Part shown: in pieces, positions 8,800-17,694 of the stretch | Layout: each line of letters begins with the position of its first letter | Numbering within the stretch: position 1 is the stretch's first letter | DNA from: an uncultured Pelagibacteraceae bacterium | GTDB lineage: Bacteria; Pseudomonadota; Alphaproteobacteria; Pelagibacterales; Pelagibacteraceae | DNA length: 38,321 nt | NCBI GenBank assembly: GCA_902554995.1 | Contig: CACDQT010000003.1 | Location: 1 to 38,321 of the forward strand | Direction: 5' to 3' | Translations under genes and position numbers: made by a program | The notes under the pieces: generated by a model | Told to the model about the DNA's origin: nothing | What the model saw: only the letters and a program-made list of their open reading frames with translations | The model's database searches: none

Positions 8800-10527
8800 A
8801 TGAGGGTTTTAAGTCATTTTTGGTTATTTCTAAAAAAAAAAGAGAAAATTTTTTTTTTCATAATAGTTTTTTTTTCTATAATTCAAGTTTTTTTAGAAAT
8901 GATTGGTATTGCAGCTGCAATACCGTTCGTAACTTTCTTATTAAAGCCTGAGTCCTTAAATGAAATATCTCTTCTTTCAAATTTTAAAATATTAGAAAAT
9001 ATAACAATCAACCAACAAACTACTTTAATTATCTGTTTAATTTTTTTTTCAATTTTTTTGATTAAAAACATTGTAATTATGATAACAAATAAAATTATTT
9101 ATCGATTTATCTTTTCCTTTAGAACAAAGTTATTTTCTAATTTATATGATAAGATACTTCATCAAGAATTTCTTTTTTTTGTAAAAAAGGGGATTTCAAA
9201 AATATTTAATACAACATTTAACGAAGTTAATAATTATTCGTTAGGAATAGTAAGACCATTAATAATATTATTAACAGAAATTCTAATTAGTTTTGGAATT
9301 CTTATCTTGATTATGATGACTGGTAAAGGAAACGTATTATTAATGATATTTCCTATAATAATAGCTGTGGCATTAATTTTAAATAATATTAATAAATCTA
9401 TAAAAGGCTGGTCAGAAAGTAGAATAATAAATAATGAAAAAATTATAAATTCAAATTTAAACTTAATTAATGGCATAAAAGAGATTTTAATTTTCGGAAA
9501 AATAAAGAATATTTTAAATCAATTTAATCAATCATTAAAATCATTAGAGCATGTCGATGTTAAAAATAATCTTGTCACTACATACCCAAGAATTTTACTA
9601 GAACAATCTGTAATATTGATTTTTATTATTATTATACTTTTAATGAGTTGGTATGAGAAATCTAATGATGAAATAATAATAACTTTAAGTTTTTATTTAG
9701 CTGCATCTTATAGACTTGTTCCCTCCATCAATAAAATATTTGTTTCATTACAACAATTAAAGTTTGGAAAACCATCGATACCAAAAATTATGGAGTTTTA
9801 TGACTTAAAAAAAGAGAATAAATTTTTTGATGATGAAAATTTCATAAATACTTTTCAATTTAGAGAAAAAATAAATATAAATAATTTAAACTTTGGATAT
9901 CAAACAGATCAAACAATAATAGAAAATTTAAATTTAGAAATAAAAAAAAATCAGATTATTGGCATTATGGGTGAAAGTGGATCTGGAAAATCTACTTTAG
10001 TTAATTTGTTGACATTTTTATTAAAACCTAATTTTGGAAAAATTATTGTTGATAACAAGATAGTAAATAATTTTGATGAAATAAGGAAATATCAAAATTT
10101 ATTCTCAATAACTTCACAAGACACTTATTTAATTGATGGCTCTATTAAAGATAATATAGTTTTTGGTTCAAGTGAAAAAATAGATATAGATAGACTTAAT
10201 AAATCAATAAATTTTGCAAATTTAAACTTAGTAATAGATAAATTCTCAAATGGATTAGATACCGAAGTAGGCTCAACACTAAAACAGTTATCTTCAGGTC
10301 AAAAACAAAGAATTGCAATTGCAAGAGCAATATACAGCGATAGAGAATTTTTAATTTTTGATGAAGCTACTAACGCTTTAGATGAAAATAATGAAAAAAT
10401 AATTTTAAAAAATATAAGTGAATTGAAAATAAATAAAACTATCGTAATAATTTCACACAATAATGAAAATTTAAAAATTTGTGATATTATTTACAAGTTT
10501 CAAAATAAAAATCTAGTAAAATTATAA
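8800..10527 (+). CDS. ABC exporter, fused permease-ATPase (MsbA/PglK type)
   Basis: Half-transporter of 575 residues: an N-terminal domain with about six membrane helices, then an ATPase with Walker A GESGSGKST (391-399), signature LSSGQKQR (497-504), Walker B ending FDEA (D521, E522) and an H-loop in IISHN. It would work as a homodimer. The island context and the absence of a Wzx flippase suggest it flips the undecaprenyl-linked oligosaccharide, as PglK does; a lipid A flippase role is the alternative. It sits between the initiating transferase and a dehydrogenase with spacings of 1-2 bases. Confidence 0.85.
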   Translation: MRVLSHFWLFLKKKEKIFFFIIVFFSIIQVFLEMIGIAAAIPFVTFLLKPESLNEISLLSNFKILENITINQQTTLIICLIFFSIFLIKNIVIMITNKIIYRFIFSFRTKLFSNLYDKILHQEFLFFVKKGISKIFNTTFNEVNNYSLGIVRPLIILLTEILISFGILILIMMTGKGNVLLMIFPIIIAVALILNNINKSIKGWSESRIINNEKIINSNLNLINGIKEILIFGKIKNILNQFNQSLKSLEHVDVKNNLVTTYPRILLEQSVILIFIIIILLMSWYEKSNDEIIITLSFYLAASYRLVPSINKIFVSLQQLKFGKPSIPKIMEFYDLKKENKFFDDENFINTFQFREKININNLNFGYQTDQTIIENLNLEIKKNQIIGIMGESGSGKSTLVNLLTFLLKPNFGKIIVDNKIVNNFDEIRKYQNLFSITSQDTYLIDGSIKDNIVFGSSEKIDIDRLNKSINFANLNLVIDKFSNGLDTEVGSTLKQLSSGQKQRIAIARAIYSDREFLIFDEATNALDENNEKIILKNISELKINKTIVIISHNNENLKICDIIYKFQNKNLVKL

Positions 10528-10528
10528 T

Positions 10529-11470
10529 ATGAAAAAAAAAAATAAGCTTTTAATCACAGCATTCCCTTTTTTTCCTGTAATAAAGCATTATCAAAAACTA
10601 ATAAGAAAAAAAAACATTACTTTCGACATTATAAAAACGAACCAACATTTATATGAAAAAGATTTTTTGAAAATAATTCATAAATATGATGCTTTGTTAT
10701 GTGGGGATGATCAAGTTACTCAAAAAGTATTGGATAAAGCAAGCAAATTAAAAGTAATTTCAAAGTGGGGAACAGGAATAGACTCTATTGATGTCAATTA
10801 TGCTAAAAAGAAAGGTATTAAAGTTTTTAATACTCCAGGAGCTTTTACAAATGGGGTTTCTACTTTAGCACTAACCATGCTTTTATCTTTTTTTCGAAAA
10901 ATCATTCAAAATCACAATGATATAAAAAAAAACAAATGGAAAAAATACTCTGGAGAAACTCTAGATGGAAAAAAGATAGGGATTATTGGAATAGGGAATA
11001 TAGGTAAAAGAATTGTAGAAATGTTAGAGGGATTTAAAACAATCAATTATGGCAATGATATTAAGGTGATCAATAAATCTTTTCTTAACAAACACAAATT
11101 AAAAATGAGAACTAAAGATTACATATATAAAAACTGTGAAATTATAATTTTTGCAAATAATTTAAGTAAAAGTTCATTTAAGCTTATTAATTTTGAGTCG
11201 ATAAAAAAATTAAAAAAAAAACCTCTGATAATTAACATTGGAAGGGGCGGTACTATTGATAATAAAGCTTTGATAGAAGCTCTAAAAAAAAAAAAGATTA
11301 GAGGTGCATGCCTTGATGTTTTTGAAAAAGAACCTTTAGAAAAAAAAAGCTTATTTAAAAAATTCGAGAATTGTATTTTTACAAGTCATAACGCTTTTAA
11401 TACAATTGATGAAGTAGAATTTGTTCATAGAAACACTTTAAGAAATATATTTAAAGGTTTGAAATTATAA
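10529..11470 (+). CDS. D-isomer-specific 2-hydroxyacid dehydrogenase
   Basis: NAD-dependent dehydrogenase related to phosphoglycerate dehydrogenase. The cofactor loop is GIGNIG (154-159), and the catalytic triad is visible as R239 (IGRGG), E268 (DVFEKEP) and H287 (TSHNA). Length (313) matches the short family form without regulatory domains. Inside a glycan cluster it may make an acidic or lactyl-type building block, but no specific substrate is evident. It begins 1 base after the ABC exporter and so shares its transcript. Confidence 0.85.
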   Translation: MKKKNKLLITAFPFFPVIKHYQKLIRKKNITFDIIKTNQHLYEKDFLKIIHKYDALLCGDDQVTQKVLDKASKLKVISKWGTGIDSIDVNYAKKKGIKVFNTPGAFTNGVSTLALTMLLSFFRKIIQNHNDIKKNKWKKYSGETLDGKKIGIIGIGNIGKRIVEMLEGFKTINYGNDIKVINKSFLNKHKLKMRTKDYIYKNCEIIIFANNLSKSSFKLINFESIKKLKKKPLIINIGRGGTIDNKALIEALKKKKIRGACLDVFEKEPLEKKSLFKKFENCIFTSHNAFNTIDEVEFVHRNTLRNIFKGLKL

Positions 11471-11491
11471 TAGAATTTAATTAGTAATTTA

Positions 11492-12457
11492 ATGAATATT
11501 TTAATTACAGGTGGAGCGGGATATATTGGAAGTACAGTTGCTTGGATGTTTATTGATCGTGGGCATAAAGTAACAATTATTGATAACTTAAAAAATGGTA
11601 ATTTATCTAATATTCCAAAAAAAAGTAAGTTTATTAAATCAGATATTGCAAACATAAAAAAATTAGAAAAAAACTTAGATAAAAAATATGATGTTGTATT
11701 ACATTTTGCAGCATTGATTGATAATCAAGAATCTTTGATAAAAAAAAAAGAATATTTAAAAAATAATTTTTACAAATCAAAAATCTTTTTTCAATTTTGT
11801 TTAAAACGTGGAATAAGAAAATTTATCTTTTCATCCTCAGCAGCTGTTTATGGAAATTCAAACACAATAGTTAATGAAAAATCAAAAACAGAACCACTAG
11901 CACCTTATGGTCTATCAAAGTTAAAATTTGAAAATTTTTTAAGAAAATTAGATCATAAAATAGATTATGTTATATTAAGATATTTTAATGTTGTTGGTGC
12001 TGAGAAAAAATTACGTTGTGGGTTTAAAATAAAAAAGAATAAAAGTATATTTGGTAATTTGTGTCAAGCATTCTTTAATAATAAAATATTTCATATCTAC
12101 GGAAAAAATTTTTCTACATACGATGGAACTTCTGTGAGAGATTATATTTATATTAGTGACCTTTCAGAGGTGCATTACAACTTTGCAAAAAAAATTCTAA
12201 AAACAAAACTAAGATTAACTCTAAATTGTGGATATGGAAAAGGATATTCAGTTCTCAGTATTATTCAAAAGCTTAATTTATTAAAAAAAAAAAAAATTAA
12301 ATATTATTTTAAACCTCAAAGAAAAAATGATATAGAATATTCAGTCGCTAATACCAAAAAATTAGAAAAATATTTTCAGTTTAAAAATTTAAAAAGTAAA
12401 CTAGAAATAATGATTAATTCATCATTACTATGGTATAAAAAAAATAAAATTAATTAA
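11492..12457 (+). CDS. UDP-glucose 4-epimerase-like sugar-nucleotide epimerase
   Basis: Extended SDR closely resembling GalE: the N-terminal GGAGYIGS (7-14) binds NAD, followed by IIDNL, a catalytic SSSAAVYG serine region and YxxxK (Y139, K143). Length is 321, a little under typical GalE (about 338). It would interconvert UDP-Glc/Gal or UDP-HexNAc epimers for the island. A 14-A run (12283-12296) encodes KKKK. It is the last + strand gene before a convergent minus-strand glycosyltransferase. Confidence 0.83.
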   Translation: MNILITGGAGYIGSTVAWMFIDRGHKVTIIDNLKNGNLSNIPKKSKFIKSDIANIKKLEKNLDKKYDVVLHFAALIDNQESLIKKKEYLKNNFYKSKIFFQFCLKRGIRKFIFSSSAAVYGNSNTIVNEKSKTEPLAPYGLSKLKFENFLRKLDHKIDYVILRYFNVVGAEKKLRCGFKIKKNKSIFGNLCQAFFNNKIFHIYGKNFSTYDGTSVRDYIYISDLSEVHYNFAKKILKTKLRLTLNCGYGKGYSVLSIIQKLNLLKKKKIKYYFKPQRKNDIEYSVANTKKLEKYFQFKNLKSKLEIMINSSLLWYKKNKIN

Positions 12458-12477
12458 AATAAATTTTATAATTTTAA

Positions 12478-13242
12478 TTAAAAAAATTGTTTTAATTTAG
12501 AAAAATTTTTTATGATAATACCTTTTAAAGGATTAATTTGAAATTTTTCCATAATTTTATAATCCTCAATCATTTTGATAAAAATATTTTTTAAATTTTT
12601 ATTACTCATACCACCAATTCGCATCTTAACTATATAATCATTTAAAAAAAAAATTTTAAAATTTTTTTTTCTAATTAATCTTATTATAAACTCATAATCT
12701 GATGAAATTTTAAAATTCTCATTATATTTACCAATTTTATTTAATAAATTTTTTTTTATAAATAGAGTTGTATGTGGGAACATCCATCCATTATCAATTT
12801 TTTTGTTCAATTTATCATTTGATTGAATTCCTTGGTTTAAATTTGATTTCCATCTTCTTATAATTTTTTTATTATCAATTTTTGAAACATATAAAAGATT
12901 TGCAAATAAAATATCTATCTTCTCCTTTTGAAATATTTCTGTAATTTTGTTAATTACATTTTTATCAATTAATTGATCGTCAGAGTGAAGAGTGCCAATA
13001 ATATCACCTCTTGCATGCTTAATTCCCTCATTTAAAGCTCCATAAATTCCTCTGCTTTTTTGTGATATTATTCTCTGTAATTTTATTTTTGAGTTTTTAG
13101 CTACATACAATGTATTGTCAAAAGAATGGTTATCTACAATAACATGTTCAATATTATTGAAAGTTTGTGAAAAGATCGAAAGACAACAATCTTTTATAGT
13201 CTTTTCACTGTTATTAGTGCAGGTTATAAGGCTTACTTGCAT
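12478..13242 (-). CDS. Family 2 glycosyltransferase (only minus-strand gene of the island)
   Basis: GT-A glycosyltransferase of 254 residues: VSLITCTNN opening, VIVDNHS motif, and a metal-binding HSDD (86-89) within GTLHSDDQL, as in WcaA/WcaE-like enzymes. It converges with the galE-like gene (20 bases apart) and diverges from gmd, so it must have its own promoter in the 47-base gap at 13243-13289. Its orientation suggests a separate insertion into the cluster or independent control. Donor sugar is unknown; a fucosyl role beside gmd-fcl is possible but only inferred. Confidence 0.85.
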   Translation of the reverse strand: MQVSLITCTNNSEKTIKDCCLSIFSQTFNNIEHVIVDNHSFDNTLYVAKNSKIKLQRIISQKSRGIYGALNEGIKHARGDIIGTLHSDDQLIDKNVINKITEIFQKEKIDILFANLLYVSKIDNKKIIRRWKSNLNQGIQSNDKLNKKIDNGWMFPHTTLFIKKNLLNKIGKYNENFKISSDYEFIIRLIRKKNFKIFFLNDYIVKMRIGGMSNKNLKNIFIKMIEDYKIMEKFQINPLKGIIIKNFSKLKQFF

Positions 13243-13289
13243 TATAAGAATAAAAGGATACAGAATATATATTTTAAGAAAAAATCCAA

Positions 13290-14342
13290 ATGAAAAAAAA
13301 AGTTGCTTTAATTTTTGGTGTCACTGGTCAAGATGGTGCTTATTTATCTAAACTTTTATTGAGAAAAAAATACAAAGTTTATGGGGTAAAGAGAAGATCC
13401 TCTATTATTAATACCTTGAGGATTGACGACATTTATAAAGATATTAATTTAAAATCAAATTTTGTTTTACGATATGGCGATTTAACTGACTCTTCATCTA
13501 TCTTAAATTTAATAAAAGATATACGCCCAAGCGAAATCTATAATCTCGCGGCTCAATCGCATGTTTCGGTATCTTTTGAAGTTCCCGAGTATTCTGCTGA
13601 TGTAAATGGGCTTGGGACTTTGAGAATTTTAGAGGCAATTAAGAATTTAAAAATGGAAAAAAAAGTAAAATTTTATCAGGCAGGTACTTCAGAGATGTTT
13701 GGTAGAACAAAAGAAAAATTTCAAAGTGAAAAAACGTCTTTTTACCCAGCGAGTCCATATGGTGCATCAAAATCTTTTGCGCATTCAATTACCATAAATT
13801 ATAGAGAAGCTTATGGTATTTTTGCGTGTAATGGAATTTTATTTAATCACGAGAGTCCTGTAAGGGGTGAAACTTTTGTAACACAAAAAATCATTCAAGC
13901 TTTGATTAGAATTAAAAAAGGTGAACAAAAAAAACTTTATTTGGGGAATCTTTATTCAAAAAGAGATTGGGGACATGCCGCTGATTATGTATATGCTATG
14001 TGGAAAATGTTGCAGCAAAAAAAACCTGATGATTACGTAATTGCTACAGGTAAGAATTTTACTATTAAAGAATTTGTAAATAAAGCAGCAAAAAAAATTG
14101 GCTTCAAAATTAAATGGTCTGGCAAGGGTATTAGTGAAAAAGGGGTGAATATTGAAAATGGAAAAGTTTTAATAGAGTGTAAAAAAAGATATTTTAGACC
14201 AGTTGAAGTTGATCATTTAAAAGGAAATGCTCGTAAGGCTAAAAGAATTTTAAATTGGTCACCAAAAATATCTGTAGATGATTTGATTGAAGAAATGATA
14301 GATCATGAGTTAAAAATATATAATGATAAATACCCAAAGTAA
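13290..14342 (+). CDS. gmd: GDP-mannose 4,6-dehydratase
   Basis: Converts GDP-mannose to GDP-4-keto-6-deoxymannose, first step of GDP-L-fucose synthesis. NADP-binding GVTGQDG (10-16), an RRSS motif typical of Gmd, catalytic YxxxK (Y157, K161) in SPYGASK, and NHESPVRGETFVT downstream are all Gmd hallmarks. Length (350) is normal. The base composition is visibly less extreme than that of the flanking glycosyltransferases. The 3' end overlaps fcl by 20 bases. Confidence 0.95.
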   Translation: MKKKVALIFGVTGQDGAYLSKLLLRKKYKVYGVKRRSSIINTLRIDDIYKDINLKSNFVLRYGDLTDSSSILNLIKDIRPSEIYNLAAQSHVSVSFEVPEYSADVNGLGTLRILEAIKNLKMEKKVKFYQAGTSEMFGRTKEKFQSEKTSFYPASPYGASKSFAHSITINYREAYGIFACNGILFNHESPVRGETFVTQKIIQALIRIKKGEQKKLYLGNLYSKRDWGHAADYVYAMWKMLQQKKPDDYVIATGKNFTIKEFVNKAAKKIGFKIKWSGKGISEKGVNIENGKVLIECKKRYFRPVEVDHLKGNARKAKRILNWSPKISVDDLIEEMIDHELKIYNDKYPK

Positions 14343-15261
14343 GATATTTATAGCAGGGCACAAAGGCATGCTTGGGTCCTCAATATTAAAATTTTTAAAA
14401 AAAAAAAAATATAAAAATTTAATTACAATTGAGAGGAAAAAATTAGATTTAAGAAATCAAGACTCAGTTAAAAAATTTTTTAGTCTTAAAAAGCCAGAGG
14501 TGGTAATTATAGCTGCAGCGAAAGTTGGTGGTATAAAAGCTAACATGGATTATCCTGCTAAATTTATTGCTGATAACCTACAAATACAAACTAATCTTAT
14601 ATTAAGTAGTTATAATAGTAAGGTAAAAAAATTAATTTTATTTGGATCAAGCTGTATTTATCCCAAGAATTTAAAAAAACCAATCAAAGAAAATGAAATT
14701 ATGTCTGGCACTCTCGAAAAAACTAATGAAAGCTATTCTGTTGCAAAAATAGCAGGTATTCAAATGATCAAGGCTTTCAACGAGCAATACAAAACTAACT
14801 ATATTTGCTTGATGCCTTGTAATTTATTTGGACCTAATGATAGTTATGATTTAAATAATTCTCATTTTATACCCGCATTAATCAAAAAAATATTTATTGT
14901 TAGTAAAAAGAAAAAAAACAAAACTGTTAAATTATGGGGAACAGGAAAGCCGATAAGAGAAGTCTTATATGTTGATGAAGTAGCTGACGCTTGTGAACAT
15001 TTTTTGAGAAAGAAAAAAAGCCCATTTTTAATAAATATTGGATCTCAAACTGAAATGTCGATCAAGGATTATGCACATAAAATTAGAGATAAAATTGATA
15101 AGAGTGTTGTGATAAAATTTGATAACAATAAAAAATTAGATGGTGTCAAAAGAAAAAAACTCGATATCTCTTTAGCCAAAAAAAATGGATGGATGTCAAA
15201 GATGAACTTTAACAAGGTTATCGATAATACGATTGATGATTTTATAAAAAATTATAAATAA
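14323..15261 (+). CDS. fcl: GDP-L-fucose synthase (epimerase/reductase)
   Basis: Turns GDP-4-keto-6-deoxymannose into GDP-L-fucose with NADPH. GHKGMLG (12-18) is the family's nucleotide loop, AAAKVGGI is characteristic, and YxxxK (Y138, K142) lies in SYSVAK. Length is 312. The ATG start lies within the gmd end, a 20-base overlap that suggests coupled translation. A run of 13 A at 14397-14409 encodes lysines. Confidence 0.95.
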   Translation: MINTQSKIFIAGHKGMLGSSILKFLKKKKYKNLITIERKKLDLRNQDSVKKFFSLKKPEVVIIAAAKVGGIKANMDYPAKFIADNLQIQTNLILSSYNSKVKKLILFGSSCIYPKNLKKPIKENEIMSGTLEKTNESYSVAKIAGIQMIKAFNEQYKTNYICLMPCNLFGPNDSYDLNNSHFIPALIKKIFIVSKKKKNKTVKLWGTGKPIREVLYVDEVADACEHFLRKKKSPFLINIGSQTEMSIKDYAHKIRDKIDKSVVIKFDNNKKLDGVKRKKLDISLAKKNGWMSKMNFNKVIDNTIDDFIKNYK

Positions 15262-15277
15262 AATTATCTTACAATTT

Positions 15278-16921
15278 ATGATCTTTATTGAATTTTTCAT
15301 TTTTTTAGTAAGTTTAATTTTAATCACATTCTCAATTGCTGGGATTGGGAAAATTATTGATTTTAAAGATAATAATAATTTTTTTTTAAATATTTTTATT
15401 GGAATAATAATTTTAAGTTTTTTAATAACGATCGCACATTTTTTTGTGAAAATAAATTTTGTTATAACTATTACAATTTTTTGTGTTGGTTTAATACTTT
15501 TTTATTTCAAAAAAAATTTTTCATTTAGAGTATTTTTTAATAAAGAAAATCTCATTTATCTAATAATAGCTATTTTTTTAGTTCCAATGTTTTTGTCTCA
15601 AAAATATCACGAAGATTTTGGATATTATCACCTTCCTTATGCGTTGGGCCTTGTCGAGGAAAAAATAATTTTTGGTTTTGCAAATATTGATCAGAGTTAT
15701 GTTTATAACTCGATATGGTTAAATTTATATTCAATTTTTTTTTTAAATGATAAAAATTTTAATTTTTTAACTTTACCGAGTTTCATAATATATTTTGTTT
15801 TTATATTATTTTCTTTTAATCAAATTACCAGCAAAAGAAAAATTACTTTAAGTAATTATTATTTGATAGTTTCTTTATTTTACTTTTTATTAAAATTTAC
15901 AAGAATTTCAGAATTTGGAGTAGATTTACCAGCAATAATTTTTTCTATTCTAAGTATTTTTTATTTTATAAAATTTTTCGAGATTGAGAAAGTTGAAGAA
16001 AAAGAAAATTATTTTTTTTTAATAACCACTTTTTCAATATTTTCAATTTTGATTAAACTTAGTACTCTTCCAATTATAATACTTTCGCTATACTTATACG
16101 TAAGATATTTCAAGGATTTAAAACTTTGTATTACTAAGCCTAGATATTTTTTAATTTATTTTTTATTTGCGTCATTTATAATTCAACAATTTATTTATAC
16201 AGGATGTATTTTTTTTCCAACAGAAGTTACTTGTTTAAAAGTAGATTGGTTTAATTCAGATTATTTACAATTATCTAAGCAACTTGAATTAGTAAATAAA
16301 AGCTATTATCATAATGCTAATAATTTTTATACTCCTCAAGAGTACTTAAGTAATTTAAATTGGATAAGTTTTTGGTTTAAAAGAAATTTTGTTGAAATAT
16401 CTGAACATCTATTAACAATTATTTTGCCAACATTATTTTTTTTATATTTTCTCAAAAAAAGTCAAGAACATAAAATTTATTTTAAAGAAAAATTAATTTT
16501 ATATATTTTTTTATTATTTGGTTTTTTATTTTGGTTTAGCTTTTCGCCAGTCTATAGATTTGGAATACATCTTTTTTTAACACTTGTATTTATGGTTTTA
16601 ATTTATTTTTTTACGTTAAAAAAATTTTCAAAAAAAATTTTCATAATTTTTGTTTTAACTTTTCTTTTTTTCAATTTTTCAAAAAATATTCTGAGGCTTA
16701 ATAAAGTTGATGATATATTTTTTGGTATTCAAAAAATAAATAATGAATATATTTATAATGCAGAATATAGTAATGAGTTTGCAAAAATTTTTCGTCCTGA
16801 CTTAGAAAAAAATTCTAAGAATGGTTGGCAGGGGAGACTTTGCTGGGATACACCTTTTATTTGTTCATATAATAATTTAAATATATACAAAACAAATAAT
16901 TACTTATTTTTAAAATATTAA
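15278..16921 (+). CDS. Large integral membrane protein, unknown (possible GT-C-like enzyme)
   Basis: Not recognised as a named family. It is 547 residues long with roughly 11-12 hydrophobic helices. An acidic/aromatic loop after the third or fourth helix reads HEDFGYYHLPY, and a short soluble tail carries two cysteines (GRLCWDTPFIC). An acidic motif in the first large outer loop is common in GT-C glycosyltransferases that use lipid-linked donors, and the next gene is a DPM1-like transferase that could supply a polyprenyl-P-sugar. That pairing is inference. It starts 16 bases after fcl. Confidence 0.7.
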   Translation: MIFIEFFIFLVSLILITFSIAGIGKIIDFKDNNNFFLNIFIGIIILSFLITIAHFFVKINFVITITIFCVGLILFYFKKNFSFRVFFNKENLIYLIIAIFLVPMFLSQKYHEDFGYYHLPYALGLVEEKIIFGFANIDQSYVYNSIWLNLYSIFFLNDKNFNFLTLPSFIIYFVFILFSFNQITSKRKITLSNYYLIVSLFYFLLKFTRISEFGVDLPAIIFSILSIFYFIKFFEIEKVEEKENYFFLITTFSIFSILIKLSTLPIIILSLYLYVRYFKDLKLCITKPRYFLIYFLFASFIIQQFIYTGCIFFPTEVTCLKVDWFNSDYLQLSKQLELVNKSYYHNANNFYTPQEYLSNLNWISFWFKRNFVEISEHLLTIILPTLFFLYFLKKSQEHKIYFKEKLILYIFLLFGFLFWFSFSPVYRFGIHLFLTLVFMVLIYFFTLKKFSKKIFIIFVLTFLFFNFSKNILRLNKVDDIFFGIQKINNEYIYNAEYSNEFAKIFRPDLEKNSKNGWQGRLCWDTPFICSYNNLNIYKTNNYLFLKY

Positions 16922-16934
16922 TTTAAATTTATTG

Positions 16935-17654
16935 ATGAAAAAAGATAATATTAAAGTATCGATAATAATTCCATGTTTTAATGAGAAGAATACACTCACG
17001 AGCCTGATAAATAAAGTTGAAATGAGCTTAATTCATTATAATTATAAATTATATGAAATTATTATAGTAGATGATGGATCTACAGATGGTACCACAGAAA
17101 TAATAAAAAAAAATTTTCTAGACAAAAAAAATTTTAAAACTTTTTTCCATAATTACAACCTGGGAAAAGGTGCTGCAATAAAGACTGCTAAAAATATTTC
17201 ATCAGGTGATATCATTATTATACAGGATGCAGACTTAGAATATGACCCATATGATTATGAAAAATTGTTTAAACCCATAATAGATGGTAATTTTAAAGTA
17301 GTTTATGGATCCAGGGTTTTAAATAAAAGAAGATACAAAATTTCTGGTTTTAACTCAAAAATAAGAATTTTTGGAAATCATTTACTAACAATAATTTCAA
17401 ATTTTTTAAATAAACAAAAGTTAACAGATGCACACACATGTTATAAGGTTTTTCATAAAGATTTATTCGATTTAATAATACTCGAGGAAAATGATTTTGC
17501 TTTTTGCCCAGAAGTAACATCTAAAATTTCAAATTTAGGTTTTCAAATTCATGAAGTCCCAATTAATTATAATGGTAGAAGTTATCGCGAAGGAAAAAAA
17601 ATAAGGACAATAGATGCATTAAGAGCGCTAAAAACGTTAGTAAAATATTCATAA
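16935..17654 (+). CDS. DPM1-like family 2 glycosyltransferase
   Basis: Glycosyltransferase of the dolichol/polyprenyl-phosphate mannose synthase type: VSIIIPCFNE opening, VDDGSTDGT donor-binding motif, NLGKGAA, and DAD (98-100) followed by LEYDP. At 239 residues it has the core domain without C-terminal membrane helices. A TTG three bases upstream (16932) would add one residue; the ATG at 16935 is preferred. It is the last gene of the island and ends about 40 bases before the 5S rRNA. It probably makes a polyprenyl-phosphate sugar for the preceding membrane protein (inference). Confidence 0.85.
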   Translation: MKKDNIKVSIIIPCFNEKNTLTSLINKVEMSLIHYNYKLYEIIIVDDGSTDGTTEIIKKNFLDKKNFKTFFHNYNLGKGAAIKTAKNISSGDIIIIQDADLEYDPYDYEKLFKPIIDGNFKVVYGSRVLNKRRYKISGFNSKIRIFGNHLLTIISNFLNKQKLTDAHTCYKVFHKDLFDLIILEENDFAFCPEVTSKISNLGFQIHEVPINYNGRSYREGKKIRTIDALRALKTLVKYS

Positions 17655-17660
17655 AATTAC

Positions 17661-17688
17661 TTGAAATGTTGTTTAATGGATGTATAAA
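17661..17688 (+). promoter_or_regulatory. Sigma70-like promoter of the 5S rRNA gene
   Basis: TTGAAA (17661-17666) and TATAAA (17683-17688) are separated by 16 bases. The expected start, 7 bases after the -10, falls on 17695, the first paired base of 5S rRNA. This geometry suggests the orphan 5S is transcribed from its own promoter. Confidence 0.6.
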
Positions 17689-17694
17689 AAGCTC

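Noticed and set aside
12452-12479. A/T-only hairpin (AATTAAAAT / ATTTTAATT) between convergent genes
   Set aside because: Could end the minus-strand gene, since a U-rich stretch follows in that direction, but an all-A/T stem in such A/T-rich DNA is not convincing.
13115-13351. 78-residue + strand open frame across the GT2/gmd gap
   Set aside because: Overlaps two solid genes in other frames and resembles no protein.
1-17654. Mobile-element origin of the island (integrase, transposase, tRNA att site, long repeats)
   Set aside because: None seen; no tRNA lies at the island's right edge, and homologous exchange between flanking rRNA genes is more plausible.
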